64,000 bases of DNA from Steinernema hermaphroditum (Eukaryota; Nematoda; Chromadorea; Rhabditida; Steinernematidae): NCBI GenBank assembly GCA_030435675.1, contig CM059625.1, forward strand, positions 5,332,001 through 5,396,000, written 5' to 3'. The position numbers were made by a program, and so were the translations under genes. The notes under the pieces were generated by a model. The model was not told the origin of the DNA. It saw nothing but the letters and a program-made list of their open reading frames with translations, and ran no database searches. This document shows, in pieces, positions 38,901 through 49,500 of the stretch. The first letter of the stretch is position 1, and every line of letters starts with the position of its first letter.

Positions 38901-41900
38901 GCTGAAGATCAAGAACCGCGAACCGACCATCGAGGAGGAGGTACTTACACAGGCACACACATACACACATATTAAATGCACTTGGGAACATAATATAAAA
39001 GTCGAATGAGGCCGCCCAGACGAACTCCTCTCGGGTGTCAGAAGTTTCCGCGACGCAATTAGAACACTCAAGAAAACACTTACCCTGCCTTTAAAGTCAG
39101 TTTAGGCTGCGGGCCGGATCTCCTTTCCTACTTGTCCCCACTCACTCTACTCGCATATATGTGTCTTTGACGGGCGGGCCGCTTGGCGACCTTGCGCGCC
39201 CCCTACTCCACCCTCTGATTGATAATGACATTCTTCGTCGCCTTTCTGCGCTTCTCTCCCTCTCTCCGTCTGTCTTCGGGTTTTTTGCTTTGACTTGGCC
39301 CATCCCGGGCCTTAATCAAGCCGAATCCTATTCAATTTCAAGATCCTTTTCTAAATCCTCCCTTTCATAAAACCGCCATCAGCGAGTCGGGTTATGTTGA
39401 AAAGAAGCGCGCGCGACTACCCGACTTCCAAACGAGTGAAGCTCCTTTTCGCTGTCCCCTTTTTAGCAGTCGCCCCTTGCGCTGCTTCTCACTTAGACAC
39501 GTAATGGTATGATGTCGATACATCTGCATCGGAGCTGTTTTCCCATCGATAAGTGAGTTAATCGAAGGAGTCGTCTCAGAGGAGTTCTGCGAGCGGCCTA
39601 ATATTCCGTCGCCCCGTAGCCCTCCATCATGGCTTCGGATCGGCCCACGTTCTGGTGGCGACATAAGATCCATCCGAAGCCACTCTACTCCTTCGAGGAG
39701 TACTCTCCTTCCACTAGCGCCTCGTATCTTCCCCCAAACCGATCACGTTCGGTAGGAAGCGAGGGCGAAAAGGTAACATCGGCCAAAAAAAGTGCATCCT
39801 ATTGTCAGTTCCATGGAGTTCGCTGGGGGCCAATTCGAGGGCTACTTCACAAAAGACAACAAAAGTACATAATGGCTTCATTGGCCTAATCGACCACTTT
39901 AGGGGATGAACTTCATCGCAAAGCATTTCTTCGAGTACCAGTCGTTCATGAATCTCCCCTACAAAGCGGTTCAGTTGCACAAAACGGTAATTTGAAAGAA
40001 AGAAAACAACGGCGCCAACGCTGCTCGTTTAGCCTCCTTCACAGGCTGGCGCCGACCCTTCCGCCGCATGGGCTCCGAAGTCGATGCACAAGGCGGGTAA
40101 GAATCAACCGGCGCCGGCTTCGCGGGCGAACCGGAACAACGTCGACACCCGAGTCCACCACAATCGCCACGGACGCGCGGGAAAACATGAATTTCGCGAG
40201 TGGGGCGACAAACATGGAGGTCAGTTCCGCCGATTATCGCCGTCGGGTAATGGAATATTTATTCGATTGCAGATTTTCGGTCCGAAAAAATTGTGCCCCA
40301 CAAGGACGCGTGGACGAAGTTCCTGGCCAACGAGGAACCGGGCAAACGTACGGTGTTCGAGTGCGACTTCGAGGATCGCATCTTGCAGCTGGAGCCGGAC
40401 ACACTGCAGGATAAGCTCGAGAACACCGATGAGGTGCCTTTTGCTGTAGACACGAATGTAAGTTCAATGACCACCTCACTGCCCTATTATAACGCACCAG
40501 CGACGTGCTTATCAAATTTCCTTCTCGATCACAAAGAGTACTTTGTATAAATTGGGTACTAACGGCGAAGGGAACAAATGAGAAATTTTAATGTGGAAAT
40601 CCTATGTACAAGACACGTTCAAATAACTGCATTTCAGAAAGAAGAAGGAGAATCGGAGCTCCTTGTCATTCTCACTTATGCTTCCCAGGTCCAGTTTGTC
40701 ACGGCAACGATTAAGAAGGTTCGAACGCTGCCTTACAATAACAGTAAGGGAACACTTTTTCTACATTTCCTAATCGACTTTCTTTCAGATCCTTTCGCAC
40801 GGGTGATGCTCTTCGACGGCCGACGGCTGGTCGAGCAGAAACAGACGACCATCAACACAGGGGTAGTTAAACAACGGTAAGCATCTCTTTGACTTCAGGG
40901 AACGCTCAGAGGTCAATTTAGAAAATTGAAACAGGCATCTTCCTCGTCGTCGTCGTCGTGTCTCTCGACAGAGTCGTCAGAATCGCTCAACTCCCAGTCG
41001 CAGGCCAGCTTCAGCGAATCGTTTCTCTTCCACGTGCCGCCGCAGCAGTTGGAACGCTCGCATGTGGTGATCGAGGTAAGCATTGCCGGAAATTCAAACG
41101 TCTCCTCCCGGCGATATAAAATGCGTCCGTCCGAATACGGGCGATAGAAGAGTTTCGTAAGGGCCCTTGGGGCGCACGCGGAGTGATTGGAGGAAAGATA
41201 GCTTTTGCTCTAATAAGATCGCATGGAAGGGAGATAAAAAGTGGCGCCTTCATTTCCTATGGTCAAAGTTGAAATTTCGTCATTTCACTTCGAAAATATG
41301 CATCGAACGAGAAAAGCCGTTAAAAACAATTAATCAGAGGAGCACGAGTGCATGGATAATTGAGTAAATGACTCAGCTTGTGAAACTGTGAATAATGCAA
41401 CAAAAAAAGACTATTTCTAACATGAGAGGAAAACAAAGTTTTCGCGAAGAAAAGAGGGAGTGGAAGCCAAGAATTTTCATTTCCTGGTTTACTGAGAAAT
41501 TGCGAATTATTGTAGGCCACTAGAAGCTGTGCGCACCGCAACGAAAAGGCACTATTTGTAGCTTCTCGTAACCGAACACAATTACATCCAATAAGTCCAT
41601 TCTTCGGGACCGCAGGTTCTCCGCATCTGCAGAGCGCTCAAAAAAGGGACCTATGTCAATTCCGATTAATCTTCTCCATAAATCAACGAAAAAATGTCAT
41701 CTGCAAAATCAGACAATCCAAAAAGTGCACAACGCCAAGAGCGACACCGCAAATCGCTTCCTCTTCCCGACGCAACAGGCTTCGAAAGCGTTAAAAACCC
41801 CACATTTTACCCTAATAGCCCATGCGAAGGAAAGCCACATAATCCAAGCCTATTTAGATATACGACCGCGAAGATCCGTCCTCTGAAGCGGTCCTCGTCG

Positions 41901-42016
41901 GCCACTGCGTCATCGGTCCCCTGGCCAGCGGCTGCGGGTCCCTGCACTGGCGACAGATGGTGCGGAAACATGGATTTCCCGTGTGCATGTGGCATCGCCT
42001 TAACAAGAATACTTAA
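8933..42016 (+). CDS. Large multi-exon gene: synaptotagmin-type C2-domain protein with long polar N-terminus
   Basis: Coding exons, all phase-consistent: 8933-9022, 12322-12508, 34521-34670, 34717-34813, 34871-34971, 35018-35158, 35719-35901, 35946-36066, 36487-36632, 38264-38339, 38793-38940, 39620-39772, 39903-39986, 40033-40219, 40273-40457, 40638-40743, 40789-40876, 40922-41075, 41858-42016. They total 2556 nt, or 851 residues plus stop. The start was chosen because TTTGCAG ends one base before the ATG, a typical trans-splice position. Residues 1-680 are polar and Ser-rich with no membrane segment; a cysteine cluster (C-x9-C-x-C-x6-C) lies near residues 258-277. From about residue 690 a C2 domain is recognisable: ELLVILTYASQ, then IKKVRTLPY, NPFARVMLFDGRR, FSESFLFHVP, HVVIEIYDRED, VGHCVIGPLASG, LHWRQM, and a terminal MWHRL. 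The last matches the WHXL ending of synaptotagmin C2B domains. The family suggests a role in membrane trafficking or phospholipid/SNARE binding; here that is inference. I see no second C2 domain and no N-terminal anchor, so it is not a classical synaptotagmin. Weakest joints: 38940/39620 and the two distant 5' exons. Confidence 0.78.
9023..12321 (+). other. Intron of the C2 gene (3.3 kb)
   Basis: The intron is bounded by AAG|GTATGT and TGTTTCAG, phase 0. TCTACGTATGTA occurs twice (11995 and 12017). A frame near 9290-9549 was considered as an exon but its ends do not fit the phase. Otherwise nothing is seen. Confidence 0.55.
14041..14084. repeat. Perfect 22-bp tandem duplication
   Basis: The 22-mer beginning GCTGTGAAGTAACATTATCC occurs twice back to back without a mismatch, in the intron of the C2 gene. 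The perfection points to a recent duplication. Confidence 0.9.
17853..18512 (+). CDS. Unassigned 219-codon ORF nested in the large intron
   Basis: This is the longest open frame of the window and has no assigned gene. It runs from the ATG at 17853 to a TAA at 18510, inside the 12.5-23.5 kb intron of the C2 gene and on the same strand. The predicted protein is rich in Arg and Ser, with one tryptophan-rich hydrophobic stretch (IVWWVVWIFGFFLP) that could be a membrane segment. No family is recognised. The second half has fairly coding-like third positions. A frame this long can arise by chance in a GC-rich patch, and another 102-codon frame lies antisense to it. It could be a nested single-exon gene, a relic, or chance. 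Confidence 0.2.
   Translation: MGWKNAFLTITVDLCGGQRLASFLSPQSSLIRPAMEHSADCLNEMFDNGVRPAFFRRRCRRNHIIQCSIVWWVVWIFGFFLPKNAVHHFEEGDEITRYSRGNISGFCVAAEGSENAISRSIQMDLSVRLCVCSELQTKLISEEHFSIAKWKANLSETSLKYTARRLSFAVIGVVPNRAGARVVMARYQQSNFPLPLLKKGAFPEFTVFPRRHASNCALP
23463..23717 (+). CDS. Alternative first or cassette exon of the C2 gene (85 codons)
   Basis: The exon opens after CATTCCACAG and ends at a good donor (TTTG|GTGAGT). It begins with two leftover bases and ends in phase 1. It can therefore be inserted in frame between the 12322-12508 exon and the 34521 exon, or be used as a first exon from the ATG at 23561. The encoded segment is low-complexity: a Thr/Ala run from a CCACCACCACCGCCGCC-type repeat, then a His/Pro/Gly/Asn-rich stretch with a basic YRRRRF end. 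It resembles the 12.3-kb exon in character (tyrosine, glycine, histidine and proline rich), as expected for interchangeable N-termini. I recognise no domain. Codon use is strongly G/C at third positions from 23561 on, which supports real coding sequence. Confidence 0.5.
23718..34520 (+). other. Second half of the giant intron of the C2 gene
   Basis: About 10.8 kb of mostly AT-leaning sequence becomes GC-richer from 32.5 to 34 kb. I found no exon with phase-compatible splice sites and convincing codon use. Promoters for shorter isoforms could lie near its 3' end. Confidence 0.45.
27421..27444. repeat. Tandem 12-bp duplication
   Basis: GGCTGAAACCTT is followed at once by GGCTGAAACCTC. This is a small recent tandem duplication in intronic DNA. 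Confidence 0.85.
35159..35718 (+). other. Intron of the C2 gene (560 nt)
   Basis: It starts at a GTACGC donor and ends at TTCTCTTTAG, phase 1. It is much longer than the 44-57 nt introns around it. Nothing else is seen. Confidence 0.6.
36633..38263 (+). other. Intron of the C2 gene (1.6 kb)
   Basis: It runs from AATA|GTAGGT to TTCGATTTTAG, phase 1. A tRNA-like string on the minus strand (37217-37247) was examined and rejected. No coding exon was seen inside. Confidence 0.55.
38941..39619 (+). other. Intron of the C2 gene with an uncertain 3' end
   Basis: The donor GAG|GTACTT is good. The acceptor used in the model (CCCCGTAG, 39619) is the only one found that joins in frame, but it is weak. 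A better-looking acceptor, GTCTCAG at 39579, opens frames that hit stops. Both should be kept in mind. Confidence 0.4.
41076..41857 (+). other. Last intron of the C2 gene (782 nt)
   Basis: It lies between GAG|GTAAGC and CTATTTAG, phase 0, within the C2 domain. It has only short open frames and nothing that looks coding. Confidence 0.6.
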
Positions 42017-42212
42017 GTCGCAATCTATCCGTAACTTATAAATTGTACCGTATCTATAACACTTCTTCTGCTAGCTTATCTACTATATGGCCTTCACGAG
42101 GTATCCTCTTTCTCATCTATAATCTCTTCGTTCTCTTCTCATCCGACGTGATGTTTCCGATTTCTATTCCTTCCACTATAAAACAGTTCCTTCCGAATTT
42201 CGAAGAATTTTA

Positions 42213-42218
42213 TTTATT
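42213..42218 (-). terminator. Poly(A) signal AATAAA for the Ly6-like gene
   Basis: TTTATT on the plus strand reads AATAAA on the minus strand, about 58 nt beyond the stop codon of the Ly6-like gene. This is the usual distance for a nematode 3' UTR. A second AATAAA-like string overlaps it. It falls in the 259-bp gap between two convergent genes, so their 3' UTRs may meet or overlap. Confidence 0.6.
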
Positions 42219-42275
42219 ACGGCAAAGTAAAGTACATTTTGAGAATTCTTTGAGATGTATACAGAGCGGGGAAGA

Positions 42276-43589
42276 TCAGAAATAGAACAGAAAGAGGAGA
42301 GCTGAGGTCAGAAAGACAGATGACTGGATGCGTGGCGACGTATTGCAGAAGTCCCGATCGTTGCAGTAGCAAACCTTCGTCTCGATGCCGAGCAGCACTT
42401 CGCTCTCACAGCGAACTTCCGGCATCTGCATCAGTTCGGCCGACGCCGCCGCCTCCATCATGTCACTCGAGATGGATCGGGTGTAAAGGCTGCAAGCCGA
42501 TAAGTTAATTAGCGAACAAAGTGCAAAAAACGTACTTTCCTGTCCTATTCTGACACCCTTTACTAACGTATCCAAAGTTTGCTGAAATACTTGCCGCTCA
42601 GAGGCTACAGTACGTCAACGCCGACTAACCTGACTTTACGCATACGTCTCCGTAGCAGATACCCGACGAACACTCGCGAGCTTGGTTACACTGGTAACAT
42701 CGGATTTTTGATACTAAAGTGAATAATGTGAACAGCTATTTCAATTTAATAGAAACGGACATAATGCGTTGTTTTCCTCAGCGACGGGGAATACTACTTA
42801 TACACATGTTCAAATTTATATCGCTGTAAGTAGAGGTGTGTTTCTTGGACGGTTCATCGTAATACAGGAGCGCTGTCAAATGTATTTTTCTTCACAAAAG
42901 ACATAACACAACTTTTTGAATTATTCGTTTAGTTTAAATCACATTTATGGTCGTTCTTGCTCGTTTGGTGTACCCTTATGTTACCTCAATGTTCTGACCT
43001 CTGGGGACACAGATTCTTTCACAAAGAATTGAAGCATGTGCGCTGTAAAAAACCACGTACTACCGCAGAACGCCTGTAATGCTAGGGCAGCGATTGGCGG
43101 AAATTTTTCCGCATATACTAATCCGGGAAATATTGGCATTGGCTTACATAGGCCCATTCGGAAGGAACGGTGTGAGTAGATGCCCAGAGGAACAAGATAA
43201 ATTTTCCATTTTGGGCCGTATAATTCTGGTTTTTGAGTATAGACGTTGAAATTGTTGATCACGCAGTTAGAACGGCTAATTTCCACAGAAAATGTGGTGC
43301 AAAACGGAAAATTTATGTCGGCGTTCTGTCGCACTGCTCCCACAGAATGGACGGAAATCCACGCATAAGCTGGTTTATAACAGCAATCATTTTCTGAGTT
43401 GAATGCCCGGAAAAATTGCCACATTTCCGGTTCGAAAAAAAGACAGATTGGAATGGAATGAATAACTTTTATGTCGGTATTAAAAGGTACATAGACCAGG
43501 CATATTGTAAGGTACAAAGGCATAGCTTCCATGTGAACAACGATGCCCTCGAGGTGGCATAATGGAACACATGTATGAATAATGAGCAT
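42276..43589 (-). CDS. Ly6/uPAR-like cysteine-rich secreted protein with C-terminal hydrophobic tail
   Basis: Three exons are well supported: 42713-42630, 42581-42536 and 42489-42276, joined in phase by GTTAG/TTTCAG and GTACGT/TTGCAG introns. They encode a module of ten cysteines: RCYQCNQARECSSGICYGD, then a GC pair context (VSKGCQNRTGN), then an ending KVCYCNDRDFCN. This is the layout of nematode Ly6-like (three-finger) extracellular domains. The asparagine right after the last cysteine and the hydrophobic C-terminus (SSVFLTSALLFLFYF) suggest a GPI-anchored surface protein. QNRTG contains an N-glycosylation sequon. The first exon is uncertain: the 202-codon frame starting at 43589 has a phase-1 donor at 43064 (GCG|GTAGTA) that would join correctly and give 289 residues, but a separate signal-peptide exon further upstream is equally possible. 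The gene converges on the C2 gene; the stops are 259 bp apart. The exact ligand or function is unknown. Confidence 0.68.
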
Positions 43590-46500
43590 AGACCGATATA
43601 AGCCTGGTTTTGCTTAGAAAATTATTGAAAAAAATAAGGATTTATTCAAGCCGAGGAAACCTCCTCACTTTGGGACGTGCCGTGGACCGAAAAGATTTTT
43701 CATGTACGATCCAACGATCCAACGCCGAAATGGTCAAGCAGAGAACCAAACCAAGTAATATTTTCGCTTAGCGCCATCGAAATTTAATAAGAGTGTTACT
43801 TTCTCAGAGGGACAAGGCGCCGGCGGCAAGCTTCAAAGACTCCGGTGACATATGGAAGCTATTGCGAACTTTACGAACTGATCTGCTAAAAAGTTTGTTT
43901 TCGAAATGCGGTCACGACGGTGTGCAAAGTGGAATCGATATATGCTGATCTATAATTAAGTTTACTACGCGATAACTCTTTGCGGGAAAGCTATAAAAAT
44001 CCACTTTCCTTCAGGAGTCACAATGAGCGAACTTTACGACTTTGCGTCGAATAGGCGCGAATTTGTTGGTAAAATCCCTTTTTTTCGGCTTCTTGAATTG
44101 TTAAAGAAACAATGAGCTATCAAAGTACAACTGCGATGGTTCCTTTGTTTTTGGCCAAAACGCTCAAAAGCAACCAACGGCTAAGGGACACTTTGGTCGA
44201 CCGGAACAAAAGACCCACCTTGAACGGGCGACTTGTAGGACTCGGCAAGAACAACCGCCAGAAGGGAGCAAATCATTTGGCACTTCAGAAACAAGACGAT
44301 CAGGTCCATTCCTCGCTCATAGCCTCGCAGCGCGAAATCGCACAAAACGCTCTCCCGTCGCCCTAAACACGCTTCATTAGTGAGCGGTGACTGCGGTCGG
44401 GGCCGCCAAAAAGTACAAACGTCCGTCGAGTGGAGCGACCGCACGGGCGTCAGGGGAGCAAGTGAGGAGCAACGAAACGAAGACAAGAAACGAAAATAGT
44501 GGTCTCGCAGAAAGCGAACGAAATATAAGCTAAGGGCCGCAACTCGGCGCGCCGCGTAATGAGATAATCATAAAAAGTAATAATGGCGACAAGCAATATA
44601 TAAGATGCGCGTCTTCCACTTCCACAAGCAGTTGGCATCGCGTCTACCGCCATCCCTCTTGGAATTCAATAAGGTGGACCGGAGTCGAGCCCTGTTTCAA
44701 TGGTCACTCGAAAGGGCCGATCAGCCTATGTCGCAACACCATGTATTGCGCGGCTAATAAGTAAAGGACCGTCCGAGCTTGGGGACTCCCAACAAAGTCG
44801 TAAAACATGGCCTGGGAGAAGATGGCTGTCGAATATAAAATCGTCATTTGCGTGTACTCCAACCATTTGAGGGTTGATTGCGGAGGAAGTGGACGAGCAA
44901 GGTGTGGTGGCCAGTATCGGAGTCGCACTTCTACTTCTTCGTTGTCCCGTGCGGGAAGTGCGGGAATTTGGAAGATTCTGGCGCTTGAGGGGATAATAGC
45001 ACGTTCGATGTGGTTCCGACGGGGCCGAAGGTAAGCGGCGAGACGGCGGCGGGCACTTTGACGCGCACTCCGGGTTGATGAGGCGATGGAGATGTGATCG
45101 GGGAAGAGTGCGTGAAAGAAGAAATCGGAGAGACTTTTCGACAGATTCCGCTTAATTATTCATGTCCGCTTCACGTGCGGCGAAGTTGGTAACGCGCGCC
45201 AGGCGGCAGATCGACGCGCGCACCGGCAATTCGAGCCCTTAGCCGCGCACTTAATTACGAAGCGATGATGTTTCGCCGCTTCCGACACGGGTCCTCGGAA
45301 CTAGGGCGAACGAACTTGTCGAAAGGCGACGACGTCGAAATCACGCCGACTCACGGCTTCCAGGCGCCGGAGACCCAGGTGCGCCACTAAGAGGCCATAC
45401 GTAAGGGCATTCGACCGATATGGCGCACGGGCCGTGTCAGGAGCCAAAAGGCAACAATCGCGAGCGCGTGGAATGCATGTAATGCACATCCGGAGAACGC
45501 TGGGAACCACTCTAATCGCCAAAGCTCATTTAACCGTCGCATACCAGACCGAGTGAAACGAGCCGGAGTGACGACGATCAGGGCGAAACGAGGAGCTAGG
45601 CGACAAATTCTCGGCTCGTTCCCGAACGCCGACCGCCCGAATCGGCCCGATGAAGTTGAGGATAAAGCAAAACAGAGCGCGAAGCGGGGTAATTGGTCTC
45701 ATTTATACAAATGGATCAAATTCAAATTCCCTTAATAATCGACGACAACGACTGCGCCGTGCCCAAACAACGTCCCGACGATTTCGCGCCTTTATGTGCG
45801 CTTGCAGACGATTGTAATAATCTCACACAATTATACACGGCACATTATCGCTTTTGAGATTTCGGAAGAGCGAAAGGCGAAAAGTCGTCGTCTGGCCACT
45901 GTACATCATTTTGCTTCTTTTCTCCAATCATATATAGATATACGAAAACACTGCTCCGAACTCTGAACATTTTGCCAATGCTGTAGTACGGTAGGTGAAC
46001 ATCGCTAGCGTTCTTGAACCAGTCTCGATTCGTGCTTTCGTATTTCCTTCCAAATCTTATGCGCAATTTTTCGGCATGAATGAATAATTGAGTTACGGAA
46101 AATGTCCACTTTCTTACATGTTCTTCGAGAGTATACATGCATTCCGCTGGATGTGAATAGAAATGAGGGATCGCATCGAGAATATTAGTAGCTCAAAGCA
46201 AAGCTACAAAGTAGCGAGATGGAGGCAAGGTACGTTCTTTGGTCATGGATCCTCTTCAAACAATAGGGAAGCAAGTTCAAAGGGCACACAGTTTGAACGC
46301 TGACTTTGTGTTTCTGTTGCTCATTGTTCAATTGAAATTTTCTGAAATAATTTTCAATTACTGCAATGTTTAGGCCAACCGATATATGAAGACGGTTGAT
46401 GGCAGCTTCATCAATGACTCTGCTGATTCACGACAGATTTGCTTGTCGTGGACTTCATCATGACAAAGAAGAAAGATTAGCCAACCAACGCTCACGGCGT

Positions 46501-49500
46501 GAAATCCTATGAAAGTCGTGGCCATTTATTACATCCATCTGTTAGATTACGCCCTTGTCGACAATCAAGTTTTCTTTCCGGTATCACCGTATTGCAGAGA
46601 ACAGAGCCAGACTATCAAAACTCTGATTGTACATTGGGTATACATACATGTTTTAAACGCAGAAAGGAAAAACGCCACCCAATAACGACCATTTGTCCCG
46701 ATTGGAACATGTCTGAATTTTGAGGAAAGAATCAAAAATTCAACCGAAAAATCTAAAATGTCGGATACTAGAACTTTATTCAAACTGGGTGACGTTGTCC
46801 CGGTTGTGGTGGAAGTAATCAAACGGTAATCCTTTTAGTAATGGTCTCTCCACATCAGCTTCTTTTCAGATCAGAAAAATGTAAGGGACTATTATGTCTT
46901 TATATATGAATCCAATATGTCTGGCGGCCTCAGACATGGATATCTTGAGAAAAGATTTGGGAAATTCACTATTTGAAGTGGTTAAACTCTTCTCAGTTTT
47001 GCGGCATTTTTCAATCACCCCGTCTTTCAGCTTTCATCAGGTCTTGATCCGAGTTTAACGCGAGTAGAAATGGAGATCACACCTTAATCCAATTAAGAAA
47101 AGTCGACCTGCAAATTTGAACTTTGCGATGCAATCAAACAAGCTCTCCTAAACGAGTAGGTCTAGGATGAGACATAGCAATCCCAACTGAAACCCATTTC
47201 CTACAAGAAATTCGGTATACTATCAGGTAGTGCGGTATACTTGGCATGCATATTTGGACTCTCAGTACTTTCAGATCTAACCGAGGTACGTGTTTTGATA
47301 TGTTCGCCCTGCGCGGCATCTTTTCAATGACCTCTAGTTCCATTTGCACGGCCGCCGAAGGAAATGTCATTCAATCGTAAATATGCATAATAGGTGAGTT
47401 TTTTGGAAAGCGAAATTCAAGGCGAAGGTCATCGACGAGTCGAGGCTCTGAGTTCCTTCGAGGTCATTTCTGCACTCCTTCTTGACGATGTTATCGCTAA
47501 ACGCTCACGTCCCACCATAAGCATGTGAAATGCGATCCATTACTTATGTGACAGCTGGTGAGATGAGGCGACAGATTGAGCGAGTTGCACTCAACATCTC
47601 CTTCCACGCATTCGAATCCGACACATTTACCTTGAGCAATGATTAATTATCGTCCAACGCATAAATTCCAAAGTCGTTTAGCGTCTTCTTCTGCATTTCC
47701 TATCACAAAAATACGGTAGGACACCGTATGATGAGTTAACGACCAGTGACGCGTAATTAGATCAAATGTGACACATACACAGCGTACGACAGTCGGCGAT
47801 TACTGTTCACGTCAATCAAGGAGACAACAATTTACAGCCGATTAGTTAATTTTGATTGAAATTTATGATTGCAAAACGGATGCACATGATCAGTTGACAT
47901 ACATTTTGAGTGGGAGATCAATGGTGGTATCCTTATTGCTCCTGAGCGTATGCAGATTTGCCATGAAAACACAAGCCACTTTGTACGGAAAGCTACTTTG
48001 AAATGGTATATCCTAAACATTCTCTAAAATCGCAGTGTTTGGTTCTGCGTCCAAGTCGGTTGGTTCCCAGCTGATTGTGGTGAATGTCTACAGATCTGAA
48101 AGATCGTGAAATGTGAAAGATCTGCCTGTCCCGTTCCACATAACTACGGTATCGCTGGAATATATCTGGACTATTATGAGGTTATGAGAGAAAAAATTAC
48201 CGACAAATATGTTTTTATCTGATCCTATAGACCGGGCTACCCAATGGAAATTCGACATATATCGCTCCGTACATTTGGCTGAATAACGTTATTTTGGGAG
48301 GCTCCGTATATCTGTCAATATTCCACCTTACAGTGAACACAATTCACATCCATATAATTATTGCGTCAGGCCCTTACAAAGATTGATTTTCCGAAAATGT
48401 CCAAAATAAGACAACCCCTCTAAGCCTCTGGAAAGACAATTAATCAGAGCAGTCCGTACTAGATGTTCAAACCCGTATTGTTTGCAAAGCAAACATCTTA
48501 TTTATCGCGTTTGAAAACTGTTGACCTGTTAATGTTCACACCTAAAGCCCCTTTTAGTACCTCAGAAGGTAAATACTCCAATAAATAGGTAGATTCAAAC
48601 CGCCAACAAACACGGCGACCGCATCTCATAATAAGCTTTTCAGATTTGAATGTTTTTAAATGTTTGATGTTCAGTCTGCAAGAATCTACTCTTGTGCTGC
48701 CATTGCAAGGATGCTCTGTATGGTCACATGTTTATGGCACATCAATCGTGTGTCCTTGAAGAGTATTACTTCATTTTGCCACTCTACTATTATATCATCA
48801 GGTCGAGCTGCCCAGACGAACATTCATTACTGCCACAATCGGAGCCGTGATTAACGCGCTTCCGTGTGTCCTTGAACACGTCGACTCGTTGCTTTTCGTT
48901 AAATATACACCTGACAGGATTGAATGGTTGGTGCTCATGAAAGTCCCCAAATTCGAATCTTCAAAACCGAGAAGAGTGGTAATTAAATCGACCACAACTC
49001 GCGAGATCGCCGCTATTACACGGAAACGAGCGTTCGTCCTCGAACGCGCGGAGGCGAAGTGGATCTGATAAGTCGTGTGGTCACGGCCACCGCCGGCCGA
49101 CTTCCTCTCTTTCAAACACTTTGCGAAATCAGTCCCGCCGCTGTCGATACGGTCTTGCCGCCTGGCGGTGGAAGCTAATCACCCGTCGATCGCTGATTGA
49201 TCTGACAACGAACACTCGATGAACATATCAGATAAGTACGCGTGAACGACAAAGTGAAATTTTAAATTCAAACTGTTACCGTACCGAAAGTGAGAGTGAA
49301 AGGTTGACTTCTCGCCGAGGAGAGGTCGCCGTTTTGTATATCGCAAAGCCGGGTTGCGCAATGAGGATCAAGATAAAATCGTCCGCGTGCGATAAACAGT
49401 TGCATAATGCGGATTTGTTTATGGCAGCGTTGGGTGTTTATCCGTTTTGGGTGCTGCAAATGCACGAATATATAGAGAAACGCTGATTCTAAAGTGTTTT

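Noticed and set aside
40096..40153. GTAAGA at 40096 as a splice donor
   Set aside because: Splicing there leaves no acceptor that keeps the reading frame consistent; reading through to the donor at 40220 fits all phases.
45845..46138. 97-codon minus frame with protein-like composition
   Set aside because: No family features, no phase-compatible neighbours; too short to claim.
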